Part shown: positions 11,861 through 28,180 of the stretch, piece by piece
How the letters are laid out: every line of letters starts with the position of its first letter
How positions within the stretch are numbered: the first letter of the stretch is position 1
DNA from: Manis javanica
Lineage: Eukaryota; Chordata; Mammalia; Pholidota; Manidae
Reading direction: 5' to 3'
Length of the DNA: 64,000 bases
NCBI RefSeq assembly: GCF_040802235.1
Contig: NC_133165.1
Span: 45,955,629-46,019,628, forward strand
The notes under the pieces: model-generated
What the model saw: only the letters and a program-made list of their open reading frames with translations
Told to the model about the DNA's origin: nothing
Databases searched by the model: none
Made by a program: the position numbers and the translations under genes

Positions 11861-11903
11861 CGGAACTCCGGCTAGTGTTAGGACCGTGCTCCCGGGGCCG
11901 GTC

Positions 11904-14900
11904 ATGAATGGGCCGGCGGACGGCGAAGTGGACTACAAGAAGAAATACCGGAATCTGAAGCGGAAGCTCAAGTTCCTCATTTACGTGAGTGCTGGGATAT
12001 GGTGGTTGTGGCTGGGTAAGGCCTGGCTCTGGTAGGACCTCAGTTTACCCATGTGCAAAGGGAGTTGGGTGAGCTGTCGCCAGTTTTCGAAACACGGCTG
12101 TTGGCCCAGCGTCCACATTGCCTGTGATATAGGAACACGAGTGCTTCCAGGAGGAACTGAGGAAGGCGCAGAGGAAATTGCTGAAGGTGTCCCGAGACAA
12201 GAGGTGAGACACGTTGGGGAGAAAGGGGGAGGCCAGCGGGAGTTGTGGCTCCTGTGGATCTACATTCGGACCCCATCATGGAGTGGGGCCACAATGCATG
12301 GTGCCTGCCTTGAGGCTGTTGTGAGGATCCAGCAGGCCAGCTAGAAGGGACAAGGGCCCCAGGAACATTGCTGAGATGGAAATAAACATTTGTTCTCCCT
12401 GCCTCTTCCCTCAGTTTTCTCCTAGATAGACTTCTGCAGTACGAAAACGTGGATGAAGACTCTTCTGGTGAGCAAGGTCATGAAAAATTGGTGGAGGACA
12501 TGGCTCCTGGCACTTCAGCAAGCTTCCTGGGCCCCTCTTTTTAGGCTTTGGCGGCTGATGGAGCCTCCAGTAGTTCTTTAGACTAGTTGCTTGCCCTCCA
12601 CCTCTACCTTTCATTCCTTCACTCAAATATTTACTATTTACTATGTTTCAGGCACTGTGCTTTGCACAGGGAATACAGTGGTAATCAAAATGGACAAAGT
12701 CTGTTTGTATTCTAGTTGGGGGTAGTAAGTAAGCAAAAAACCTAGAATTTTAGATTTGAAAGGAATCAAATCAGGTTTATGTGGTAGTGATTTGAGTAGA
12801 GCAGGGGTTAAACATTTTTTTCTGTAAACTGCCAGATAATGAATATTTTAAGCTTTGCAGAGCATGCAGTCTTTGTTGCAGCTACTCAGCTCTGCCTTGT
12901 AGTGCAAAAGTAGCTATATGTGAAAATAAATGAACATGGCTGTGTTTCAATAAAACTTTATTTATGGACACTGATAATTGGATTTCATATAATTTTCATG
13001 TCATGAAATACTATTTTTCTTTTAATTTTTTCTCCCATTTAAAAAGCCATTTTTAGTTTACAGACTGTATAAAACTAGATGGCAGGCAATCTCAATACAG
13101 TACTCAAGAAAAGGCCTTTTTCATGATGTAGTGTTTGAGTGAAACCTAGATAAGAAGAAACCAATCTTGTGAAACTAGGAGTGAGAGATTTCCAGGCAGA
13201 GAGAATAATAAATGAAGATGCCCTGATGTAAGAATGGACCAAGTTGTCTGAAGAGCAGCAGAAGAGCGAAGCAATATAAAGCAGTATTTTCAAACTTTTT
13301 TTTTAGTACTATTTATAATCAATAATATCTCTTACATCAGGAGCAAATCCCCACATACATTCTTACTTATAACACAAAATGTAATGAAACAGTGTAAGAC
13401 CGTTATGTACAATTTATTCTGATACTTCTTAGACTGGTTTTCTTTTTTTTCTTTTCCATTTAATGCTGGTTGCAAATCAATAAATTCACTTCATGACCCT
13501 ATTGGGTTGAGACTCCCAGTTTGAAAAAGCAGTGAGGTGGGCATTTGTGGTCCTGTGCCAGAGCGGGGTCCTCATAAGCCACGTCACATACAATTACTTC
13601 TCATCATGCTTTTAAACACTGGTCTGGAGCAGGGGGTCAGCAAACAGCCAGCCAGGCTACGTGTTTTTGTAAATAATGTTTTATTGGAACACAAAACACC
13701 CATTTGTTATCATTTTGTAAGAGGACAGTAGGTAATAGATGAGATTACAGAAGTAGGTAGGAGCCAGGTCACGGCAAAATGTTTGGCTTTTATTCTAGCT
13801 TCTCATTGCCAGCTGTTCCTTTCCTGGGATCTTTCCATTAACTTGCTGTTCGAGGGGGATTTCAGAATAGGAGGCCTGAGAAAAACAGCATGTTCATGGT
13901 CAGAGGGATAAATCTGAGCAGGGAAAGCCAGAGACATAAGCCACTACTCATCCTGGAAAAGCCCATAGTCTGGTCAGGGAGAAATCCACACATGACATGT
14001 TAGCACAGTGTGAGGAGGGCTGTGACATGAGAGCAGAGTTTTGGGAGAGCCAGTAATTAACTGGGCCTGAGGGATTCTGGAAGACTTCTCAGAGAGGTGA
14101 CATTTAATCTACTTCTTAACTGATCTATCTAAGCAGAGAAATTGGAAAGAATATTGGTTGTTTGTTAAATGAATGATGGACCCCTTCTAGGTAGAGGCAC
14201 AGAAGTGGGAGACATTTCTTTTTTGATGAACTAGATGGGTGTGTTGTGAAGAGTACAGTTTGTTTGGAAGACTAGAAAGGTAGGTTGTGACCAGATTAAG
14301 AAGCACTTTGAATGCTCTCAGGCAGTAGGGGACATTATCAGGAAAGATGTGATCAGGTTTACATTTCAGGTCATTCTAGAGTTGAATGGAAGTGGATGGC
14401 AGGAGATTGCTTAGCAGGTGATTTTCACGTACATGGTGGTGGCCTGGCCTTGTGGCAATTGTAATGGGGAGTAGATAAAAACAGGAGAGATTCGATTAAC
14501 AGGACCATGGATGTGGGCAGTGGAACAGAGATAGGAGCTGAAGGCAGCTTAAGAGATGAATAGAGTGGGATAAAATGGTCAAGGAGTTAAGAGGCCTGTG
14601 TTCAAGTCCCAGCCCCATAGCATACTCTCTGAGCCTCAGTGACCTCATCTGGAAAGTGGAGGTATATTGCTCTCACCTATGAAGATAAAGATTAGTGGTG
14701 AATGTATAGTGCCTGTTCAGAGCCTGGCATGTCCTGAGTACTAGACAAATGTGTTGTCATGGAGGAGCCTGGGCAGGAAGTCAGCTGTAAAGGACATTGT
14801 AAAAAGCTGGACAAGCTGTGGGCCTCCCCAGAACAGCATATGTGTGCCAAATGGGGAGTCAGATTCTCCTGAGCCCTTTCATAGAGTTGAGCCCTCTGAA

Positions 14901-17900
14901 GTAGACTGAGGGTCTTACATCCCACTCCCACTGACCAGCACTCTGCCTCACAGACTCAGATGCCACTGCATCTTCAGATAACAGTGAGACAGAAGGGACG
15001 CCCAAGTTGTCAGACACACCAGCCCCCAAGAGGTGAGAAGAAGCCATTATTCTCTGGGGGTGGGGTGAGGAGGCACCTGGGAGGAGGCTTCTGGCTGCCT
15101 CTGACCCTTTCCCCTTCCCCTGTACTTTCTCCAGGAAGAGAAGCCCTCCACTGGGGGGTGCTCCCTCTCCCTCCAGCCTCTCCCTGCCTCCTTCAACAGG
15201 GTTTCCCCTTCAGGCCTCTGGGACCCCCTCTCCATATCTGAGCTCGGTGAGTTGGGCTCAGGGGTGGGAAGAGGTAACTGAAATGCCTGGGAATAAGGTG
15301 GGCATCGTTTGGGCAGAGGGGGCAGCCTGTGGTGAAGACAACCCAGCTCTGGAGACATCTGTGTGGGTGTGGCCAGCAAGTGTCCCTTGGAGGGGTGTGA
15401 GTTGGAACTACCTACTTGTCTCTGGTGCAGGAATGGGGAACAGACATAATAAGGAGAGCAGACCCCAGGACAAAGTCCTGCTGCTGTCCCTCCCCTTCTG
15501 TTCTCAGGAGCCACACTCATCACCATCTCTTGTTTTTCCATTCTTCCTCCTGTTTGCATTTCTTCCCTTTACCTCCTACCCCATTCACTCCATTTCCCAT
15601 CTCCATCCCCCACTCACACCTGCAGCTGGCTTCCCCTCCCTACCCCCCATTCCCTTCTGACTACCTGGCCCTGCAGCTACCCGAGCCCAGCCCCCTGAGG
15701 TCCAAGCGGGAGAAACGGCCCCGCCTGCCCCGGAAACTCAAGGTACCCTGACTTGGGGATGATAGGGAGGGGCCAGACGGCAGAAGGACAGCCATCTGAG
15801 GGAGGCTCAAGACAAGGGCTTTGGACTGAAGAACTTTGAAGGTTTCATTTGGAAACTGGGGGCCCAGCCCAGGGCTAGGCACTGAGGGGTAGGTCAGAGA
15901 AGTCCTGGCCCACAGGCTATTGTGGAGACAAATAGGGGTGGAACCAGCCTTGGGGTACTTGGAGTGCAGACACCTAGGGCCCTGCCCTTGGACTGCTGCA
16001 GTGTGGGCCTGGCCAATCCAGGCAACCCCAATGGAGGGGTGCAGTTGTAGGATCTAGAATCAAGTCAAGGCTCCCCAGTTAAAAACCATGTGACCTTGAG
16101 CAGATCTCTTTGACACTCTAGGACTCATTCTGCATCTGAAAATCTGTGATGAGACTACATGTAAGGAAAAAGTGTTGATGGAGTGCCTACTATGTACCAG
16201 GCACTGTTCTACGTGCTACAGATGTAGTAGTGAACAAAACAGACAAAAATATCTGCCTTCATGAAGGTCACATTCTAGCAAGATAGGCAGAAAATAACAT
16301 AAATTGATACTAATGCAGGAAAATGGGGTCAGGTAGAGAGCGTGGAAAGCACCAAAGTAGATAGGGGCTAATACTTACAGTTGGGTCATCTGGGATGTTA
16401 CTTGGTCAGAGACTTAAGGAAATGAGAACATGCCATGTGGCTCCCTGGGAGATTGTCTTTCAGAGAGAACAACCAGTGCAAAGGCCCTGAGCAGGGTATG
16501 TGTTTGGCTTGTTCAAGGACCAGGAACAAGGCCAGTGTGGTCAGAGGAAAGTGAGCAGGCCAGAAAAGTTGCTGAGGAGCAAGGCTATGGAGGGCCTTAC
16601 AGGTGTTGTAAAGAGTGTGGCCTTGAACTGGGAATGAAATGGGAAACCATTGCAGCAGGTTGCGCAGAAGGAGAATCTCATCTGATTTGCATGCTGCCAC
16701 CATGTGGAGAATGGACTGGGGAGGAGTTATGTCAGGAAGGAAGCAGGGAGCTATGAGGAGGCTCCTGCAGCAAACCAAGTAGAGAAGGTGGAGAGTGGAT
16801 CATGGATCTATTTCAAAGCATGAACCCCATGAAGACCAATGAGGGCTATGAGCTAGAGGAGCCAAGGATGGTCCAGTGTGGGGCCTGAGCAGCTGAAGAA
16901 GTGGAGCAGCCTCTTTCTGAGATGGGGAGGGCTTGGTGGAGCAGGTTTGGGAGGGAAGATATGGAGGTTGGTTTTGGACAGGTTGAGATACTGCCTGGAA
17001 ATGCCAATGAAACAACTGGATAACGTGAGCCTGAGGCCCATGGGGCAGATTTGGAAGTCTTTAGCATGGAGGTGAGTGGAGAAGAGGCCTGGGCACTGAG
17101 CCCCAGGAGAAATGAGAACACAGAAGGCACAGTGTCCTCCAGCTCTAAATCGAAGTAGAATAGGATCCAGGCTAGGCAGCTCTCAAGTTGGGTGGATGGT
17201 GGACTACAGGCTGTGGAGCACGGAGCCATTTGAGAGGTCATGCTTGTGGTTAGGAATGTGGGTTCTGTTGTTCATATCCCAGCTCTGCCACTTACTATGT
17301 GACCTTGGCCCATGAGCCTGAAAAAATGGGTAGATGATGGATGATACATGCTGTCCTTTTGCCTAACTTAGCAGGCTGTGCTTATGTTGTGTAGGGCAGG
17401 ATGGTAGAGTAGGCAAGGGTCAGCGAATCCTGGAGCATGGGTAGAGGCGTGGTGTGAACTTTCTGAAGTGCTGGGTCATAAAGTAGAAGAGTGATGGGGA
17501 GCTAAGTTCTAAACATACAGGAGAGAAAATATTGGTTGAGAGAGGGGCCCAAATCAATTGCTGTGTGGGTGGGTGGGTGGGGGAGGGTCTCCAAGAGGTA
17601 GCATTTGAGCCCAGGGCGAGATTTGGATATTCCAGGCTGAGGCAAGAGTGGAAGGAAGATAGAGACACAGCAAAAGCATTGTTTGGGCTGGAGCAGATGT
17701 AAGAGGAGAAAACGACATGAGAAAGAAAGGTTGGGGCGGCATCACAAAGGTTTGGACGCCGAGACTCAGATGTTCTGCAAAAGGGGTGCGGCAGTCAGCA
17801 AAATTTCTTGGTGGCTTAGTGTGAGCATTCAGGAAGTAGTCTGAAGAGAGGAGGGAAGTCTGTGAAGAGTGAATGAGGTCAGTTAAGAGCCTGGGCGTCA

Positions 17901-19285
17901 ACCAGACTTGGCTGGTTTGAATCCCAGCTCCTCCACATACTCAGTGACCTTCGGGCTGTTATTTAACTCTCTTGAGAAGCAGAGGGTAGGGTTAGTTTGG
18001 ACGCTGCCCAGTGGGCAGGCTTGTTCCACAAAACCTCCATTTCTGTTTCCTCCTCTGGCTGATGACCTCTCCTCCCTTACACGGTGGTTGGAATGGGTCA
18101 GCAATGTCAACAGAAATCACCTGGCACACAGTAGGTGTTCAATTTGTGCCAACAGGCAAAGCATGAGGCCCACAGAGCTCTCTGGGGAGGATCTGTAAGG
18201 ACCTAGCAGGGGTGGGGCTGGAGGGTTGGGCAGGACAGAGGCTCCTTCCCAGCCTCAGAGGACCAACCAGGGCTTTTGATAAATAGAAAAGGACACTCCA
18301 GGTGCAGGGACTGGCCTGTTCTCTGGCCCACCACACTGCCTGTGCCAAGGGGAGTGAGGAGCCTGAAGCCCTCAAGTGGAGAAATGACGTGCTCAGGTTT
18401 ATGTTTTAGAGAGCTCACTCTGGCTGCAGTGTGGAGGAGGAGCTGGATCTGGGAGAGGCTGAAGGCAGGGAGTCCAGTTAGGAGGCTGGTACCATAGCCC
18501 AGGTGAGCTGAAAGGAAGGCCTGGCTTAGGCCATTGGCTGTGGGGATGCTAAGGAGGGGCCCATCCAAGATAGAAGAGGTAGAAACCTCACCTGGGTGGG
18601 GGCAAAGACCTAGACACCCTCCATCAAACCAGTGAGTCCCATGGTAGGAGGGAGAGGCAGCCAGTGGTAGAAAGTGGTATCTGAAGTGCTGGAGGTGGGC
18701 AAGCAGGTAGTCACTCCAGGCTGACTCTGTCTCTAACTGCTATAACAGGGGCAGCCAAGGTGTTTCCCTGGTGAGGGCAGGGCCTGCCCTTTCCCTCCTG
18801 GTTTCCTGTAAGATCCCTCCCCTCCCATCACCACCTCCATCACCACCTGTTATGCCCAGCATTTGGCTGGTTTGAGACTTTAAGGGGCTGAGGTGGGGCA
18901 GGTACCCTGCTTGCAGCATTGGCTGGCCCGGCTATGTCCACTGCCTCTTGAGTGAGCCTTTGTCCCCTTCCCCATCCCCCAGAGCTACCTTAAGGGGCAG
19001 TGCGAGCCTCCTGAAGGTCCCAGTACCTCCCTGACACAGCCTTCCTGTTTCTTCCTGCTGCAGATGGCGGTGGGCCCCCCCGACTGTGCTGTGGGAGGGC
19101 CGCTGACCTTCCCAGGCCAGGGTTCTGGGGCTGGGGTAGGGGCAGCACTGGCCCCACTGCCCCCTCCCAAGATGCCCCCCCCCACCATCCTGAGCACCGT
19201 CCCTCAGCAGATGTTCAGCGATGCAGGCAGCGGGGATGATGCTCTGGACGGGGATGATGACCTGGTGATCGACATCCCGGAGTGA
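11904..19285 (+). CDS. INO80E: INO80E, INO80 complex subunit E
   Basis: This is a small nuclear subunit of the INO80 chromatin-remodelling complex. Coding exons are 11904-11984, 12133-12203, 12415-12467, 14954-15032, 15135-15246, 15626-15742 and 19064-19285. They total 735 bases, 244 aa, the same length as human as I remember it. Residues 10-60 are basic and helical ([12 protein letters not shown] then [13 protein letters not shown]) and form a likely coiled coil for complex binding. The middle is Pro/Ser-rich. A basic patch ([13 protein letters not shown]) closes exon 6. The last exon ends in a strongly acidic tail, [18 protein letters not shown]. The start was chosen by the conserved [15 protein letters not shown]. 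An in-frame extension upstream lacks a start matching the family. Confidence 0.95.
12605..12720 (-). repeat. L2 LINE 3'-end fragment
   Basis: 'ttcaggcactgtgctttgc' followed by 'acagtggtaatcaaaatgga' is the reverse of the L2 3' end. It lies in INO80E intron 3. Confidence 0.6.
12795..13075 (+). repeat. MER5A-type hAT-Charlie relic
   Basis: The copy starts with a degraded 'gcaggggttaaac' and 'tttctgtaaactgccag', then 'atattttaagctttgcag' and 'caataaaactttatttat'. These are the signature segments of the MER5A non-autonomous DNA transposon. It is diverged but nearly full length. Confidence 0.8.
13630..13745 (+). repeat. second MER5-like fragment
   Basis: It shows 'caggggtcagcaaac'-type sequence close to 'gtaaataatgttttattgga', the two ends of a MER5 unit with the middle lost. 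It lies about 0.6 kb from the larger copy. Confidence 0.6.
13860..14450 (-). repeat. L2 LINE fragment
   Basis: The + strand reads as the reverse of the L2 ORF2 C-terminal part: 'agagaggtgacatttaatc', then 'gaagcactttgaatgctc', then 'gatgtgatcaggtttacat'. It is strongly decayed and lies in INO80E intron 3. Confidence 0.6.
14575..14740 (+). repeat. MIR SINE fragment
   Basis: 'gtgttcaagtcccagccc' followed by 'gagcctcagtgacctcatct' matches the MIR body in sense orientation. The copy ends about 210 bases before INO80E exon 4. Confidence 0.65.
16165..17070 (-). repeat. long L2 LINE fragment in INO80E intron 6
   Basis: The element reads on the minus strand. The + strand begins with the reversed 3' end ('taccaggcactgttctacg', 'gtgaacaaaacagaca'). 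It passes through the reversed ORF2 C-terminus, where the minus strand still shows reverse-transcriptase-tail residues such as [13 protein letters not shown] and [18 protein letters not shown]. Decay is heavy. A MIR piece abuts it at about 16065-16160. Confidence 0.8.
17240..18160 (+). repeat. MIR fragments (about 17240-17320 and 17900-18150)
   Basis: 'cagctctgccacttactatgtgacc' type sequence near 17280 and 'tttgaatcccagctcctcc' near 17920 are MIR in sense orientation. The stretch between them (17400-17830) looks like further L2 debris that I cannot bound. Confidence 0.55.
18375..18530 (-). repeat. L2 LINE fragment
   Basis: 'gagctcactctggctgcagtg' and 'agttaggaggctggtacc' are the reversed L2 ORF2 C-terminal region. 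The minus strand keeps residues like [18 protein letters not shown]. Confidence 0.75.
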
Positions 19286-19358
19286 CCCCCCTCTCAGTGA
19301 GCCCTTGCCCAGGGCCCTCTGTGCCAGCACACATAAGCCCCCAGCTTCCATGGAGACA

Positions 19359-19364
19359 TTTATT
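19359..19364 (-). terminator. DOC2A: poly(A) signal, DOC2A
   Basis: TTTATT on the + strand is AATAAA on the minus strand. It is the first canonical signal downstream of the DOC2A stop at 20031 and lies inside the INO80E 3' UTR. Confidence 0.6.
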
Positions 19365-19621
19365 GACATCCAGTTGCCATGCTGCGGCTACTGACACAAT
19401 CAGAAAAGGCGTAAACATGCAGAAATGTCCCCAGGAAGTGGGCCTCATCAGAGAGGGCAGAGGTCCTGCCCTTAACATCCTGGCCCCATCCAGGAGACTT
19501 ATTTAAATGAGTGGCCAAGGGAATCTGCCACCTCTCAGAGAAGCAGAGATCCTGCAGTGGACCCCTCATTTAAAAGGGCAGCTGTACAGGGCTAGGTGTT
19601 TTCATTTTTTAATGATTATGT

Positions 19622-19627
19622 ATTAAA
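19622..19627 (+). terminator. INO80E: poly(A) signal, INO80E (ATTAAA)
   Basis: ATTAAA sits 337 bases after the INO80E stop in an AT-rich stretch and is followed by a T-rich segment. It is the best + strand signal before the DOC2A coding region. Confidence 0.6.
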
Positions 19628-20030
19628 GTAGTGGCTCTTTTTTGCCTTTTCGTCCTTTTCTTTGTTGGGAACATTCTCCTCCTCCAACCCCCCCCAATCC
19701 GACCTCCTCCCTGTGGGTAGAGGGGGACCGGGCAGCCTGGAGAGGTAGGACAGAGGAGAGGAGCAGCAGGGCCTCAGCAAGGGGCATTAACAGGACTCCC
19801 CCTGCAGTGTGCACAGGATGGGTGGTTTGCATATTTGCATGTGTGGCAAATGAGGCAGAAGGAAGTTTGCATATGTGAATACAGATCTCCACAGTCACGG
19901 AGACTCTCAGGAAATAAGACAGGTAGTGGGGGGCAGGGCGTCCACCCCGTGTAAACGTGCAAAACACTCGTGCGGAGGTTGGGTACTGGACTTGGCCCAA
20001 GGGGCTTCTGCTGGGCAGCTGTTGTCCCAC

Positions 20031-23996
<3,966 letters not shown>

Positions 23997-24539
23997 TCAC
24001 TGGCCTCCCTTCCTAGGTGTCAAGGGAGAAGGCAGCCTGTGCCAGCTGATGGGCAGGCAGGAGGCCTGGGCACTCCAGACCCCAGGCTTTGCTCTGTAGG
24101 GGCTGGGCTGCTGGCCCACTCCCTCCAAATAGGTCCTGGCTCCACCTCAGATTTCCCACTTACCTCTGGATTGTCCCTTTGTCATCGTCCCAGCTCCTGT
24201 TCCTCATTCTGGGTTTCTGTCTGCTTTGGGCCCTGCCTACCCCGTAAGTCCCCCTCCTCTGTCTCTATGAGGCTATCTCCATTCTTCTGCACCAGGCACT
24301 TGTCTGGTCCTGTGTCACCCACCCCTTTAGACTTTCACTACCCAGTCTTCATTCGGGTCCAGGATCTGCTCACCTGCCTGACTGGTCCCCAACTACCCAG
24401 CCGCCCAAGGTGGGGGACGCCTGCTTCACACGCCTCCCACTGAGAATGGCCTTCCAGAGGAGCCAGAAACGGCAGCCTCTGGAGAGCTAAACACCCCAAT
24501 AGGCACACACAGGCTAACACACACACTCACCCTCACCCT

Positions 24540-25300
24540 CATGCCCCGGCAGCCCAGCCCCCTGCACCTGTCTCTGTGCCTCCAACAGGTGCCCAAGCAC
24601 TGGGGGTCCGCCGGGTGCAGGCTGGGCGGTGGCGGCCGGTGATTCCCAGGGCGGCCGACGAGAAGAGCTGGGAGTCCGGCTGTGTAAGGCGATAGGGAGG
24701 GAGAACCGGAGGAAGGGCGGGAGGAGGGGGTGAGCGAGGTGGAGGCGAGGACGCAGCCGGCGCAGGAGGCGCGGGCGGGGAGGGCCGGCCGGTGGCTGGG
24801 GAGGGGCGGGACTCTCCCGCCGCGCAGCCGGGCACACTTAGGGGCACACACGCAGTCGCGGGCACGCGTTCTGGTACACGCACCTCTCACGGGCACTCCC
24901 GCGCACACGCCTGTGCCCACGTGCGCACACTCGCACACATGCACCAACCAAACGCGCCGGCACACTCACCCGGAGAACTTCGCATACACACACTGGCAAA
25001 CGCAGGGGGTCCTGCGCCACCCGGAACCAACAGTGAGGACTGCCCCGTATTCTCTAGCTCCTCTCGGGGCCTCGGGCCCCCGCGCTGAGCTCACGGTGCC
25101 TCCTCCCTCGCGGGCTCCTTTCTTGGCTCGCGGGTCTCCAGGGCCCGACCACCGGCCTCGTTGCCATGGCGACGACCGCTCCTACCTCCCCCCGCCTCCC
25201 CGCCCAGTGTATCCTCACGCCCCTGCCCCGCAGAGAGCTCGAAGGAGGGCTTCTAGCCCGCCCCTCCCCAAATCCGTGGGGGCAGGACCTGAGGGCGGGG
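24540..25300. promoter_or_regulatory. DOC2A: CpG island, presumed DOC2A promoter, with RFX X-box
   Basis: This is a CpG-dense, GC-rich block upstream of the DOC2A coding exons. It includes an alternating purine-pyrimidine stretch (about 24838-24960, CA/CG rich). At 25160-25173 lies GTTGCCATGGCGAC, a nearly perfect palindromic RFX X-box. No TATA box is obvious. The exact first exon cannot be fixed from sequence alone. Confidence 0.65.
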
Positions 25301-26089
25301 CTTAGAGAGCCTCATTGAGCCAGGGGCGGGTACGGAAAGAGGGTCTGATCCGCCTGTGCTCGCTGGCATGGGAACTTGGGGGTCCCCGCACCGAGTGTGG
25401 AAGCTCACAGTCTGAGGGAGGAGACAGAAGGCCGACGCTGTGGCTTCCCGCAGGCCTCCTCCTTTGTGCTGCTAAGGCGGCTCTCCTTGGACGCAACCCA
25501 GCCTCCATGGGCCCGTGTCCCCAAAGAGATAGCGTCTCCTTTGGGAATCCACCCTCCCTCGCCCCGCCCGCTGTCCTTCAGGTGTGGAGGGACATCTGGC
25601 TCTTCATCAGTCTGCCATTCTCCCCTGAGCTCTGGCACCTGCCCATCAAACTCCAGCTTTTGATCGTTGTCCTCCTTTGCTCCAAACTTGCCATCTCCCA
25701 AAGACAAAGTCCTCACAGTGGCCTTCAAGGCCCTTCAGCCCTAGATGCTGATTTCTCTGATCTCATCACCCTCACTCCCCTGGCTGCCTTGCAGGAATGG
25801 GTATCTGCAGTTCCTAGGACGCACCTGGGTGTCTCAGGTCTCTGGACCTTTGTTCACACAAGCTTCTCTTCCTGGAAGACCTTCCCTTCCTTCAGGGGTC
25901 ATCCTGGGCCACTTCTTAGGAGCCTTTCTGGAGCAGTCCTCCCACCCCCACCAGTGCTATTACAGGTTCAGTTCTGGTGACATTGGGTTGGTTCATGCCT
26001 GTTTATGTTTCTGTCTCCCCCACCACCAAGGAGTGCCATGGCAGGCAGAGGCTGTCCCAAGCTGGGCCTGGCACTAAGTGGCATAATAA

Positions 26090-26880
26090 CTAAATATTGG
26101 GATTTAAAGTGAAAGAAATGTGATTGTACAACAATGTTACAGACTTAACACTACTGAACTGTATGCTTGAAAATGGTGAGATACAAATATTGTTATGTGT
26201 ATTTTTAAAATGTTTAACAATTTAAAAAAAAGTAAATGCAAAATCCAACTATACTGAGATAGCGCTTGTCACCTATCAAATGGTAAAATTCAAAGTATTT
26301 GTTAACACACAGTGTTGGCAAGGCTTTGGGTAGATGTACACCACCTCTGTTGAGGCCAGAGGATACCAAGATGACAGAAACAGACTCTTTACCCAGAAAT
26401 TCCACTTATAGGATTTAATCCTATAAATATCCTGGCCCATAAGCAAAATAAAAACGGCTCAAGTGGAGCACGTTTGCAGTGACAAACAACCTAAATGTCC
26501 CAGAGTAGGAAACCAGTTCAACCAGTTATGACACAATTTTAACAATGAAATAGTATGCAGCAATGAAAGAGGCCCTGCATGTACCTGAACAGAATCATCT
26601 TCACAATCTCAAGTCATCTTAGAAAAGTAAGGTGCAGAGTGGCATGTATGGAATCTGCCATTTAAGTGGGGAGAAATAAAGAGTTTATATGTTTGTTTAT
26701 ATTTGTGTGAATTATTTCTGGAAGGCTGCACAAGAAAGTGACCTCTAATCAGGTTGCTATGAGACAGGGTAGGGCAGGAACTGGAAGACCTTATTTTCCA
26801 TCCCTTTGAACTTTTTAAATTTTGTACCATGTGCTTATGTTACCTATTGAAAATAATACATTAAAATAATATCTTTTTCA
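26090..26880 (+). repeat. old L1 3' end
   Basis: An AT-rich segment shows L1 3' features in sense orientation: 'ggcaaggctttgggtagatg', 'ttacccagaaattccactt' and 'caatgaaatagtatgcagc'. A further L1-tail-like piece ('gaactgtatgcttgaaaatg') precedes it. It is old, and its 5' part is lost. Confidence 0.75.
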
Positions 26881-27469
26881 AGTAAAGGCAACCATTAGAT
26901 TTCATTGGGGTTCTCCAGGATGAGGAGGAGGCAGTACCAATGGAGGCACATCTAGGACCAGAGCTGGTGGGTTTGGCCAAGGGCAGGGCTGGGCCTTCAG
27001 GGAGGGGCAGGCTGGGCGAGAAGCCTTCTTCCTGCCTCCTCCACTGCTGTTCTCACAATGCTTAGCTCAGGCCCAGCAGCACCTCTAGAAAGATTTGTTG
27101 CAGGAAGGTGAGGATGAAGCTGGAGCTTGAGCCAGTGGCAGGGGAAATGGCAGACAGTGCTGAGCTTGGCTTGGCCAGAGCTGGAAAGGCTTTTCATACA
27201 CCTACTAAGTCACTGAATACCTACTATATACCATGGTGCTGTAACTATGACCAGGATCAACATCTCCAGCTTGACAGCCCTGTAAGATAGACAAGTAGAA
27301 AGTTCCAATGCAGTGAGATTGCTGCGGTGATGGGGGATGGACAGAAGGCCATGGGAGCTCAGGTTTGCTTTGCACAGCAAGTGTTGCCTCAGCTGAGAAC
27401 TGGAAGCTGAGGAGGAGTTAGCCAGTTCAAGTGTGGGCACAAGAGTGTCCTGGGTAGAAGTGTGTAAAA

Positions 27470-28180
27470 GGCTGGAGTGTGCTGAGGGAGAGTGTGGGCC
27501 GGGCGGAGGTGGGTAGGTGGACAGGGCTGGGTAAGAGTATTGTAGTTCAGGGTAAGAAGTTCAGAATTTATACAGGAGCCATGAGAAACCATTGGAGTAT
27601 TTTAAGTAGTGGATCTGAGTGTTCTGGTTTGTTCTCACTGAGGGAAGTGCAAATAAAGATCATCAGGCCCACAGGCTGTTGCAATAAGCCAGTTAAGACA
27701 TGAGGTTGGCTTGAATGAGGGGGCAGCACTGAAGAGGGAGGGAGGTGGATGGATTTCAGATATGTTAGAAATTGAGCCAACATGGCTTGAATATGGGCTT
27801 GTCAGGAGAGAGATCAGGAGGGGTTTCAGATGATTCCTTAGTTTTTGTGTTGATTAGAACATCTAGAGGCGTGTAAGACCATTTGCTGGATTGATAGGTT
27901 CAGGATAGGAGAATCAAGAGCTCCATTTGGGATCTATTGAGTTTGAGATGTTTTTGGACGTACAGAGACATGAAGCAGGAAGTTGGGTAGAGAAGTTTAG
28001 AGCTTGGAGGAGAGGGCTGGGTTGGAAATATACATTTGTGAGTCATCAGCATATAGATAGTATTTAAAGCCATGAAAATGGATGAGATCACTTTGGGAGA
28101 AAGAGTACAGACAGAAAAGAGAAGGTCCAAGGCTGAACTGTTTAGAGAAGTCCTGAAAACTGGTGAGCTGGCTCCCGAGC
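27470..28180 (-). repeat. L2 LINE fragment
   Basis: The + strand reads as reversed L2 ORF2. The minus strand retains residues such as MALNTIYMLMTHKCIF and QKHLKLNRSQMELLIL near 27900-28080. It is multiply broken and old. Confidence 0.75.

Noticed and set aside
24730-25305. 191-codon open frame and neighbours in the DOC2A CpG island
   Set aside because: CpG-rich DNA is short of stop codons. The product is Arg/Pro/Ala low complexity with no recognisable domain.
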